Source of the DNA: an uncultured Lachnospiraceae bacterium
GTDB taxonomy: Bacteria > Bacillota > Clostridia > Lachnospirales > Lachnospiraceae
NCBI GenBank assembly: GCA_902767065.1
Contig: CACXFW010000464.1
Span: 1 to 7,503, forward strand
Direction of reading: 5' to 3'
Length of the DNA stretch: 7,503 nt
Numbering within the stretch: position 1 is the first letter of the stretch; every line of letters starts with the position of its first letter. The position numbers were made by a program, and so were the translations under genes. Below, in pieces: positions 1 through 5,306 of the stretch. The notes beneath the pieces were generated by a model. That model searched no databases, was not told the DNA's origin, and saw only the letters and a list, made by a program, of their open reading frames with translations.

Positions 1-171
1 ACCACTTCCGGAAGCATCAAGGGAACGATTGCCGGGCAGCAGTCCGATTACCGGATCCATACGAGTGTGACGAGCGGAAGCTGCAGCTTAAAAGATACCG
101 ATGAGGGTGACAAAAAGCTGGATGCACAGGTGAGCAGCGGGAGTATCAGGATTCAGTTTACAGGAAGGTGA
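1..171 (+). CDS. C-terminal end of a DUF4097-family beta-strand-repeat protein (partial)
   Basis: Reading frame 1 is open from the window edge to a TGA at 169-171, giving the last 56 residues of a protein whose start lies upstream. The tail carries three short SGS repeats (TTSGSIKGTIAG, TSVTSGSCSL, AQVSSGSIRIQF) set in alternating hydrophobic and polar strands. This is the pattern of the C-terminal beta-helix-like domain called DUF4097, often described as adhesin-like and usually exported or membrane-anchored downstream of a transmembrane segment. The ending KKLDAQVSSGSIRIQFTGR is typical of the last rung of that fold. In Bacillota such proteins often sit beside small regulators and membrane proteins of envelope-stress type; the adjacent broken TetR gene is compatible with that but proves nothing. 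The function is unknown. The family call rests on a short tail, so confidence is moderate. Confidence 0.65.
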   Translation, partial: TTSGSIKGTIAGQQSDYRIHTSVTSGSCSLKDTDEGDKKLDAQVSSGSIRIQFTGR

Positions 172-214
172 CACGATGTCAATGTTGTGCCGGGGCGTCG
201 GAAAGGAGGAGATC

Positions 215-369
215 ATGTTTAGGGGAACGCCTGACCTGATTGTTCAAAGACGGGAAGAGATCATTAATGCCTGTGAAAAGCTCTGAAAGACGGAATGACC
301 ATGCAGATCACAGCGATGGAGGTGATTGCTATCATGACAGCATATTTCCTGAATGCTGCCATGAAGTGA
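215..369 (+). pseudogene. Remnant of a TetR-family transcriptional regulator
   Basis: An ATG at 215 follows a good ribosome site (AAAGGAGG, 202-209) and encodes MFRGTPDLIVQRREEIINAC then EKL before a TGA at 284-286. The stretch RREEIINACEKL matches the first helix of a TetR-family DNA-binding domain, which in intact members runs on through a helix-turn-helix to about 180-200 residues. After a frame change near 283, frame 1 stays open to a TGA at 367-369 and gives LKDGMTMQITAMEVIAIMTA and about nine more residues. Its IT..E(V/I) pattern could be the degraded second helix of the same domain, but that is weak. Everything downstream of the HTH, including the ligand-binding domain, is missing. I read it as a frameshifted and truncated relic whose initiation region is still intact. 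A genuine 23-residue peptide is possible but less likely. Confidence 0.6.
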
Positions 370-388
370 AACCTTGAATCTGAAGAAG

Positions 389-394
389 AGGAGG
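389..394 (+). promoter_or_regulatory. Ribosome binding site of the hydrolase/binding-protein lipoprotein gene
   Basis: AGGAGG lies seven bases before the ATG at 402. This favours the ATG over the in-frame GTG at 396, which would sit almost on top of the Shine-Dalgarno sequence. No convincing promoter was seen in 172-388, so the gene may be transcribed from further upstream. Confidence 0.8.
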
Positions 395-401
395 AGTGGA
401 T

Positions 402-2132
402 ATGAAGAAAATGGCAGCGGCGGCTCTTGCCGTCATGCTGATCTTATCGTTGACGGCTTGTGTCTTCGGGGAGGAACCGCAAAAGCAAAACAGCGCGGCT
501 AAGCAGCCTGTTGCATACAGCTATACAGAATACCCTCTGGAAAGAAACGGGATCGGTCTGCACCTGGATTGCATGGAGACTGCAGGAAACGGACTGGAAA
601 AGAACATTCTCCTGGTTCATGGCGTTACCTATTCTTCCCACGAGTTTGATGTTGACTATCAGGATTACAGTCTGGTACGATTTCTGGCACGGGAAGGCTA
701 TGCCGTCTGGCGGCTGGATATCGCGGGATTCGGCCAGTCAGAGGAAGTAGAAGATGGTTTCCTTCCGGATTCGGATTATGCGGCGGAGGACATTTGCGCC
801 GCTGTGGATAAGATCTGTGAAGTATCCGGGCAGGACAAGGTCGATCTTCTGGGCTGGAGCTGGGGGACGGTGACGGCCGGACGCTTTGCTTCGAAGTATC
901 CGGAGCATATCGGCAGGCTTGTGCTTTATGCGCCTGTCCTGAGCGGACTTGGTAAAACCGATGTAGCAGAGCCGTTCCACCACAATACATGGGAACATGC
1001 AGCGGATGATTTCCAGAAAAATGAAGACGGGACGTTCAATTATTTGATTGCAGACCCTGTTGTCATAGAAATGTTTTGCTCAAGCTCCTGGCATTATGAC
1101 AAAGAGTCAAGTCCCAACGGCGGCAGACGGGATATTTGCGTGGACAAAGCACAGGCGCTGATTGATCTGAAAAAGATCACGGTCCCCACGCTTGTCATTT
1201 GCGGAGATAAGGACCCCTATCTGGATTACGACCGTGTGAATGCGGTTCTGGACGACCTGCCTGATGGCTCGGCCCTGGAAGTGATCGAAGGCGCATCCCA
1301 TGTCGCTTTTCTTGAAAAACCGTATTATCGCGATTTCCAGGACAGGCTGATCAGATTCCTGGGCAGCGCACAGGCAGCGGACGACGAAGAGAATAAAGCG
1401 GTGGAAGCCATACGAAAGAGCGGCGTCCTGAAGGTCGGGACAGCGGGCGATTACCAGCCAATGTCCTGTCTGGATCCGGAAACAGGCACTTATGTGGGAT
1501 TTGACGCTGAGCTTGCCGAAGATCTTGCCTCTTCACTGGGAGTGGAACTTGAGTATGTCGAAACCTCATGGCCGACCCTGATGGATGATACGCTGGCAGG
1601 GAAATTCGACCTGGCGATCTGCGGCATTACGATCACGGATGCCAGAAAAGAACAGGCGCTGATGTCTGAAGGATATCTGAAGAATGGAAAGACGGTTCTG
1701 TGCCGGGCAGAGGACGCAGAAAAATATACATCACTGGAAGCCATCAATCAGCCGGAAGTTTGTGTGATGGAGAACCCCGGTGGACTGAATGAGAAGTTCG
1801 CCCGTGAGAACCTGCCGGATGCCACGTTGATCATTCATGATGTCAACCAGGAGATTCCCGGTCTTGTTGCTTCCGGGAAAGCAGATGTCATGATTACGGA
1901 GATCATGGAAGCAGGCTATTATGTGGGACAGGATGAGAGGCTTGCGGCGCCTCTGATTTACGAGCCGTTCACAAACGGACAGCTTGGCGTGCTGATGCCG
2001 AAAGGATCGGAAGATCTTCTGGATTATGTGAATGAATTTCTCGAAGAAGAAAAAAAGACAGGCCGGATCGATGCGCTGGCGGAGGAGTATATTTACCGGT
2101 ATGTCTCTAAAGAAATGGATGAAGCTGCCTGA
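402..2132 (+). CDS. Lipoprotein fusing an alpha/beta hydrolase to a PheC-like family-3 solute-binding domain
   Basis: The 576-residue product (ATG at 402) starts with a lipoprotein signal: a KK basic end, a hydrophobic core, and the lipobox LTAC with the lipidated Cys at 20. It should therefore be anchored on the outer face of the cytoplasmic membrane. Residues about 40-322 form an alpha/beta hydrolase, with an oxyanion-type HG in LLVHG (72-74), the nucleophile elbow GWSWG (Ser153), the acid in GDKDPY (Asp271 likely) and the His in GASHVAF (His300). A short Ala/Asp/Glu-rich linker follows. Residues about 336-570 are a type-3 periplasmic-binding domain, with VLKVGTAGDYQPM, YVGFDAELAEDLASSLGV, TSWPTLMDD, GKFDLAICGITIT and ENPGGLNEKFAREN. 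These are characteristic of the branch containing cyclohexadienyl dehydratase (PheC) and related amino-acid binders. All expected hydrolase residues are present, so both halves look intact. No permease or ATPase genes adjoin it, so a transport role is unsupported. A surface esterase or amidase with a ligand-sensing or lyase-like partner domain is the best inference. The substrate is unknown. Confidence 0.85.
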   Translation: MKKMAAAALAVMLILSLTACVFGEEPQKQNSAAKQPVAYSYTEYPLERNGIGLHLDCMETAGNGLEKNILLVHGVTYSSHEFDVDYQDYSLVRFLAREGYAVWRLDIAGFGQSEEVEDGFLPDSDYAAEDICAAVDKICEVSGQDKVDLLGWSWGTVTAGRFASKYPEHIGRLVLYAPVLSGLGKTDVAEPFHHNTWEHAADDFQKNEDGTFNYLIADPVVIEMFCSSSWHYDKESSPNGGRRDICVDKAQALIDLKKITVPTLVICGDKDPYLDYDRVNAVLDDLPDGSALEVIEGASHVAFLEKPYYRDFQDRLIRFLGSAQAADDEENKAVEAIRKSGVLKVGTAGDYQPMSCLDPETGTYVGFDAELAEDLASSLGVELEYVETSWPTLMDDTLAGKFDLAICGITITDARKEQALMSEGYLKNGKTVLCRAEDAEKYTSLEAINQPEVCVMENPGGLNEKFARENLPDATLIIHDVNQEIPGLVASGKADVMITEIMEAGYYVGQDERLAAPLIYEPFTNGQLGVLMPKGSEDLLDYVNEFLEEEKKTGRIDALAEEYIYRYVSKEMDEAA

Positions 2133-2343
2133 TCACGAAGTCCGTTTCACGCTTCGCAGGGAACACGCTGGACGAGAATGCGCGGATGGATGCGTTCCCG
2201 GTTTGAAACAGCTCAGGGAAAGCCTGGAGGAGGAACAGATCCTGCAGCTGAAAGACCTGGATGTGTGCATGATCCCGGTGGGCGGATATTACACGATTGA
2301 CTGGAAAAAGGAGGTAAAAAGAATTGAAGATCACAACATTTAA
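2119..2343 (+). pseudogene. Remnant of a metallo-beta-lactamase-fold (UlaG/UPF0173-like) hydrolase
   Basis: A frame offset from the preceding gene is open from an ATG at 2119 to a TAA at 2341-2343. From about 2210 it reads LKQLRESLEEEQILQLKDLD followed by VCMIPVGGYYTIDW. This matches the segment in MBL-fold metal-dependent hydrolases of the UlaG type, where a helix such as LTEEQ(L/I) is followed by (D/V)DVLxIPVGGxYTID. In the full protein this block lies past the middle. The metal-binding HxHxDH motif that should lie upstream and the later His strand are absent, because the 5' side runs into the lipoprotein gene and the 3' side stops shortly after. The ATG at 2119 has no good ribosome site. 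I interpret it as a leftover of a deleted gene. A short functional protein cannot be ruled out from sequence alone. Confidence 0.6.
2308..2315 (+). promoter_or_regulatory. Strong ribosome binding site for the VOC gene (TTG start)
   Basis: AAGGAGGT, a full match to the anti-Shine-Dalgarno complement, is separated by eight bases from the TTG at 2324. There is no nearby in-frame ATG, so this site decides the TTG start. It lies inside the MBL-fold remnant. Confidence 0.85.
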
Positions 2344-2689
2344 TCCGCTGATCATAACAAAGGATGCAGAGAACAACGTTGCGCTTTTTGAGGAGCTTGG
2401 CTTTGAGAAGCGTCATAATAAAACCGGCGAGGATTTTTCATCGAACCGCATGAAAGATGCAAATGGTTTTCATGTCGATATCGTTAACGCCCAGGTACCG
2501 CAGGATATGACATCCATTCGGATGAATGTAGATAATTTTGATGAGGTTTATGAGCTGCTGACATCCAGGGGATTTAAGGGGACTGAAGCCGAGGCGAGAA
2601 ATACCGGGTCATCAAGGTCTTCCATGATGATTTCGCCATCGGGCTTCACGATCACGGTTGTTGAGCATATCAAAAAAGAAAACGCATGA
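2324..2689 (+). CDS. VOC-superfamily (glyoxalase/bleomycin-resistance fold) protein
   Basis: This 121-residue protein begins at a TTG chosen because of the perfect ribosome site eight bases upstream. The layout is that of a single vicinal-oxygen-chelate module. An opening strand (FNPLIITKD) leads to a helix (NNVALFEELGFEKR), then come HVDIVNAQ and IRMNVDNFDEVYELLTSRGF. The closing strand ISPSGFTITVVEHI has the usual S-P-x-G-F ... E-H pattern, with Glu114 in the position of the common metal ligand. The familiar N-terminal metal His and the usual FY after the first helix are not obvious (LFEELGF instead). It may thus be a binding protein or a divergent enzyme rather than a classical glyoxalase. 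The length fits a one-module member that acts as a cytoplasmic dimer. The substrate cannot be inferred. Its start overlaps the end of the MBL-fold remnant. Confidence 0.8.
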   Translation: MKITTFNPLIITKDAENNVALFEELGFEKRHNKTGEDFSSNRMKDANGFHVDIVNAQVPQDMTSIRMNVDNFDEVYELLTSRGFKGTEAEARNTGSSRSSMMISPSGFTITVVEHIKKENA

Positions 2690-2707
2690 AGATCACAACA
2701 GGCAAGC

Positions 2708-2719
2708 CTGACGCGTCAG
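2708..2719. repeat. 12-bp perfect palindrome upstream of the sugar operon
   Basis: CTGACGCGTCAG is a perfect 12-bp palindrome, about 74 bases upstream of the -35 element of the sugar operon and 18 bases after the VOC stop codon. No T-run follows, so it is not an intrinsic terminator. It could be an upstream operator or chance. The rest of 2690-2792 shows no gene and no clear terminator for the VOC gene. Confidence 0.3.
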
Positions 2720-2792
2720 ATGCAAAGACTCAGATCGGCCGTGAATAGTAACTGACCTGTAACAAAAGAACGGCGAAATACAATTTGACCTA

Positions 2793-2821
2793 TTGACAAA
2801 ATAAAATTTCATCTATATACT
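2793..2821 (+). promoter_or_regulatory. Sigma-A-type promoter of the sugar ABC/kinase operon
   Basis: A perfect -35 hexamer TTGACA (2793-2798) is separated by exactly 17 bases from TATACT (2816-2821), one mismatch from the TATAAT consensus. The surroundings are AT-rich, unlike the roughly 50% GC coding DNA nearby. Initiation would be near 2828 and give a leader of about 100 bases before the ATG at 2930. The spacer holds one arm of a 15-bp inverted repeat, so access of polymerase is probably controlled by a repressor. Confidence 0.85.
2798..2812 (+). repeat. Left arm of a 15-bp inverted repeat, candidate operator inside the promoter
   Basis: AAAATAAAATTTCAT is the exact reverse complement of 2901-2915. 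The core ATAAAATTTCAT is itself a 12-bp near-palindrome (ten of twelve positions symmetric), as expected for a dimeric repressor site. It overlaps the last base of the -35 element and fills most of the spacer up to the -10. Because it lies before the transcription start it cannot form an mRNA hairpin with the other arm, which points to DNA-level recognition. Confidence 0.6.
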
Positions 2822-2876
2822 GAATCTGTCATTTAAACATGGGTGAAACGCCGAATGAATCGCAGGAATATGAAAT

Positions 2877-2890
2877 ATGTTCGGCAACAT
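2877..2890 (+). other. Small stem-loop in the operon leader
   Basis: ATGTT-CGGC-AACAT forms a five-base-pair hairpin with a four-base loop in the middle of the untranslated leader. It is short and has no T-run, so it is not a terminator. It may be a minor structural element or chance. Confidence 0.25.
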
Positions 2891-2900
2891 CCCCAAATAC

Positions 2901-2915
2901 ATGAAATTTTATTTT
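2901..2915 (+). repeat. Right arm of the 15-bp inverted repeat, candidate second operator
   Basis: ATGAAATTTTATTTT mirrors 2798-2812 without a mismatch. It lies about 73 bases after the predicted transcription start and ends two bases before the ribosome site of the solute-binding protein gene. The two near-palindromic cores are centred 100 bp apart, close to 9.5 helical turns at 10.5 bp per turn. Looping between two bound repressors, or a roadblock to polymerase, is the inferred role. Confidence 0.6.
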
Positions 2916-2917
2916 AT

Positions 2918-2923
2918 GGAGGT
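2918..2923 (+). promoter_or_regulatory. Ribosome binding site of the solute-binding protein gene
   Basis: GGAGGT with a six-base gap to the ATG at 2930 fixes that start. The in-frame GTG at 2843 would add 29 charged residues ahead of the signal peptide, lies only about 15 bases after the predicted transcription start and has no ribosome site. Confidence 0.85.
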
Positions 2924-2929
2924 AGGGAC

Positions 2930-4186
2930 ATGACGAGTTGGATGAAGAAATGCCTTGTTGTGGCAGCTTCGGCTGCAATGACCGTCGGAATGACTGCAAT
3001 CGCGTCTGCCGATGATGTTACTCTTGAGTTCCAGCAGTGGTGGGGTGTTGAGCTTCCGGATGGCGCTCTTCAGGAAATTGTCGATGGATTCACACAGGAG
3101 AGCGGTGTTGCGATCGAGCTTCTGAGCAATCCTTACGCGGATACCAAGACACAGGTTGCGGCCGGAGCAGCGACCGGAACCATGGCTGATGTTGTCGGAC
3201 TTGACGGATCCTGGGTTTATGACTTCGCAAAGCAGGAAGCGATTGCGAATCTGTCTGAGCTGATGGAAGCGGATGGATATGATGATTCTCAGCTGTCTGA
3301 CCAGATCAAATATGAAGGCAGTACCTACATGATCCCGGTAGTCAATTTTGCTTATCCCCTGTATGTCAATCTTGACATCCTCGAGGAGGCGGGTGTCGAA
3401 GAGATTCCGACCACATGGACTGAGTTCATGGATGCCTGTGCGAAGATTTCCGAGAATACCGACTACGCGGCGTATTGCATCCCGCTGAACACCGAGGCTC
3501 CGAATGGTATTCAGAACCAGTTCAGCAGCTGGCTGTGGGCATCAGGCGGATCCCTGCTGAAGGATGGTAAGCCGGGTCTGACCGACAACGAACTGCTTGC
3601 GAACCTTGTTGACTACTTCAAGGAGATGAAGGAGAACGGATATCTTTCTGACGGCGTGGAAGCGATGCATGAGCAGGATATGGTCAATGAATTCGAGAAT
3701 GGCCGTCTTGCATTCATGGTTGACGGAATCTCTCATCTGACCACGATCAAGAAGGAGAGCCCGGACCTCAACTTTACCTATGCTCCGATGCCGAAGGCTG
3801 ATGACTACGACGGTAAGAGCGGCCTGGATGTTGCCTGCTGGGGGATCGGCATTGCCGAGAACTGCGAGCACAAGGAAGAAGCAATGGCATTCATCGAGTA
3901 CATGATGAGCCCGGAAGTCAACGCGAAGCTTTCCCAGCTGGCGAATGCATTCCCTGGCAATTCGACTGCAGAGCCGGATTACTCCGAGAACGACGAGCTG
4001 TTCCTGAAGGCATTTGAGATCTTCCAGGATGGCTATGCGATCAACGAGTTTACCGGAGCTCCGACAGCTGAGGATCTGATGAGAAGCATGAACGAGCAGC
4101 TGATTCTCTACTTTGACGGCGATACCGCAAGCGTTGATGACATGCTGGCGGCAACTCAGGAAGCCTGGGAGGCAGCCTACAACTAA
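2930..4186 (+). CDS. Sugar ABC transporter extracellular solute-binding protein (family 1)
   Basis: The product has 418 residues, a normal size for a CUT1 (MalE-like) sugar-binding protein. Residues 1-27 form a signal peptide with the basic MKK and a long Ala/Val/Met core, ending in an ASA|DD signal peptidase I site. There is no lipobox Cys near the cleavage site (Cys8 is too early). The mature part begins VTLEFQQWWGVELPDGALQEIVDGF, the usual first strand and helix of the family. Typical blocks follow, including AAGAATGTMADVVGLDGSWV, YEGSTYMIPVVNFAYPLYVN, ILEEAGVEEIPTTWTEFMDA, WLWASGGSLL, FENGRLAFMVDG and AMAFIEYMMSPEVNAKL. Aromatic residues (Trp and Tyr) in these positions commonly stack against sugars. 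It is the first gene of the operon, so it would be transcribed at the highest level. The ligand is not determinable from the sequence. How a non-lipidated binding protein stays near the permease in a one-membrane cell is an open point. Confidence 0.93.
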   Translation: MTSWMKKCLVVAASAAMTVGMTAIASADDVTLEFQQWWGVELPDGALQEIVDGFTQESGVAIELLSNPYADTKTQVAAGAATGTMADVVGLDGSWVYDFAKQEAIANLSELMEADGYDDSQLSDQIKYEGSTYMIPVVNFAYPLYVNLDILEEAGVEEIPTTWTEFMDACAKISENTDYAAYCIPLNTEAPNGIQNQFSSWLWASGGSLLKDGKPGLTDNELLANLVDYFKEMKENGYLSDGVEAMHEQDMVNEFENGRLAFMVDGISHLTTIKKESPDLNFTYAPMPKADDYDGKSGLDVACWGIGIAENCEHKEEAMAFIEYMMSPEVNAKLSQLANAFPGNSTAEPDYSENDELFLKAFEIFQDGYAINEFTGAPTAEDLMRSMNEQLILYFDGDTASVDDMLAATQEAWEAAYN

Positions 4187-4278
4187 AGAGATCCGCAGCA
4201 GTTTCACAGGATTCTCTGTAGAACCCCGGAAGATCCTGATCTAAAGAGATGGGTTTATTTCGGAATACGGATCACAGG

Positions 4279-4300
4279 ATGTCCGCCTGAGGGTGGACAT
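4279..4300 (+). other. mRNA stem-loop downstream of the solute-binding protein gene
   Basis: ATGTCCGCC pairs with GGTGGACAT (nine base pairs, one G-U) around a four-base TGAG loop. No T-run follows, so it is not itself a terminator. A stem here, after the binding-protein gene and before the permeases, is the arrangement known from maltose-type operons. There 3' stems protect the upstream message and raise binding protein over permease. That role is inferred here. Confidence 0.55.
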
Positions 4301-4313
4301 GGAAGGGATGCAC

Positions 4314-4342
4314 GGGGGCGCACAGTTCTGTACGCCCCTTTT
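4314..4342 (+). terminator. Terminator-like hairpin between the binding-protein and permease genes (probably leaky)
   Basis: GGGGCG (4315-4320) pairs with CGCCCC (4333-4338). After a C/A mismatch, ACAG (4322-4325) pairs with CTGT (4328-4331). TTTT (4339-4342) follows directly. The GC-rich stem next to a short T-run is an intrinsic-terminator shape, but four T residues are few, so read-through into the permease genes is expected. No promoter was recognised between it and the ATG at 4422, so the permeases and kinase probably depend on this read-through. The rest of 4187-4421 contains no gene, only a ten-base direct repeat (CTAAAGAGAT at 4183-4192 and 4241-4250). Confidence 0.55.
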
Positions 4343-4402
4343 GCAATTCCGGGTATGAGGCTTTGCCGATGGGAGCCTGATTCCATGGAGGTACTTGAGC
4401 AT

Positions 4403-4410
4403 AAGGAGGT
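4403..4410 (+). promoter_or_regulatory. Ribosome binding site of the first permease gene
   Basis: AAGGAGGT lies 11 bases before the ATG at 4422, slightly long but otherwise a full match. The alternative in-frame TTG at 4395 has only a GGAGGT two bases away (4387-4392), too close to work, so the ATG is preferred. Confidence 0.75.
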
Positions 4411-4421
4411 ATCGCCCGGTT

Positions 4422-5303
4422 ATGAATGCTAAGCTAAAAAAGAAGCTGACGCCCTATGGGTATCTGCTTCCGACCATCATCCTGATGATGATTCTTCTGG
4501 TCATTCCAATTGTGATGGTGATCGACTATTCTCTCTACGACAACGTGATTGCCAACAAGAATCCGGTGTTTGTCGGACTTTCCAATTATGCTGCGGTACT
4601 GAAGGATTCCGCGTTCTGGACGGCGGTCGGACATACGCTTTTCTTCGTCATCGTGAGCATTGCCGCACATATGATCATCGGCATGGTGTTTGCCCTGATC
4701 CTGAACACACGGTACCTGAGCACGAGGACGAAAGGGATCTTCCGTGCCATATATGCACTTCCGTGGATGTTTACAGCGTCGGTTATCGCCATCACATGGC
4801 GTATGCTCCTGGATCCAAACGGTGTTTTGAATTATTTTATCCTGTTGTTCCACCTGTCGCCGGAGAAGGTCACGTTTCTGGCTTCGCGGGACATTGCGCT
4901 GCAGTCTGTCACACTGATCAACATCTGGTCCGGCTATCCGTTCTATATGATCAGTATTCTGGCCGGCCTGCAGGGAATCTCTCCGGATCTGTATGAAGCT
5001 GCCGCGCTGGATGGAGCGGATGCAGTGCACTCCTTTACGGGCGTCACCATTCCCCAGCTTCGTCCGATCCTGATCAGTCTGATCATGCTTGATTTTGTCT
5101 GGACACTGCAGCAGTTCGCCCTGATCTGGATGACTACAGGCGGCGGCCCTGTCAACGCGACGGAGACGGTCAGTACCTGGATCTATAAGCAGGGCTTTAC
5201 CAAGTTCCAGTATTCGATGGCATCGACAGGTGCCGTGATTCTTCTGATCGTCTGTACGATCATCGGCATCTTCTATGTCAGGCACCAGAAAGCGGAGGAA
5301 TGA
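4422..5303 (+). CDS. Sugar ABC transporter permease, MalF/UgpA type
   Basis: The 293-residue integral membrane protein has six predicted segments at about 13-35, 67-95, 109-128, 159-181, 214-238 and 267-287. The N-terminus is short and basic (MNAKLKKKLTPYGYLL), as in the small MalF-like subunits of Gram-positive CUT1 importers. The cytoplasmic EAA loop that docks on the ATPase is clear at about 191-211 (YEAAALDGADAVHSFTGVTIP). The TTGGGPVNATET segment near the last helix is also typical of this half of the permease pair. It would form a heterodimer with the product of the next gene, whose start follows this stop by three bases. No ATP-binding subunit is encoded in the window, so the pair probably uses a shared MsmK/MsmX-like ATPase from elsewhere. 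The substrate is the unknown sugar bound by the upstream binding protein. Confidence 0.93.
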   Translation: MNAKLKKKLTPYGYLLPTIILMMILLVIPIVMVIDYSLYDNVIANKNPVFVGLSNYAAVLKDSAFWTAVGHTLFFVIVSIAAHMIIGMVFALILNTRYLSTRTKGIFRAIYALPWMFTASVIAITWRMLLDPNGVLNYFILLFHLSPEKVTFLASRDIALQSVTLINIWSGYPFYMISILAGLQGISPDLYEAAALDGADAVHSFTGVTIPQLRPILISLIMLDFVWTLQQFALIWMTTGGGPVNATETVSTWIYKQGFTKFQYSMASTGAVILLIVCTIIGIFYVRHQKAEE

Positions 5304-5306
5304 GCC

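Noticed and set aside
2839..2860. Possible catabolite-repression (cre) site around TGAAACGCCGAATG in the leader
   Set aside because: The central CG and flanking positions do not align with the TGWAANCGNTNWCA consensus.
2798..2915. The 15-bp inverted repeat as an RNA hairpin or riboswitch
   Set aside because: The left arm lies upstream of the predicted transcription start, so it would not be in the message. The leader between shows no recognisable riboswitch core.
2798..2915. The 15-bp inverted repeat as terminal repeats of a small mobile element
   Set aside because: The 118-bp unit contains the promoter and leader of the operon, no flanking target duplication was seen, and no transposase is present.
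2843..2929. 29-codon N-terminal extension of the solute-binding protein from a GTG at 2843
   Set aside because: It would bury the signal peptide behind charged residues and lacks a Shine-Dalgarno sequence. The ATG at 2930 has GGAGGT six bases upstream.
3542..4207. Minus-strand open frame of about 221 codons opposite the solute-binding protein gene
   Set aside because: No ribosome site or family motif was seen. It lies entirely opposite a well-supported gene.
4434..5285. Long (about 283 codons) open frame on the minus strand opposite the first permease gene
   Set aside because: The + strand frame has six membrane segments and the EAA motif. The antisense translation is a charged, low-complexity product rich in D, R, Q and H with no recognisable domain, which is what codon bias on the opposite strand produces.
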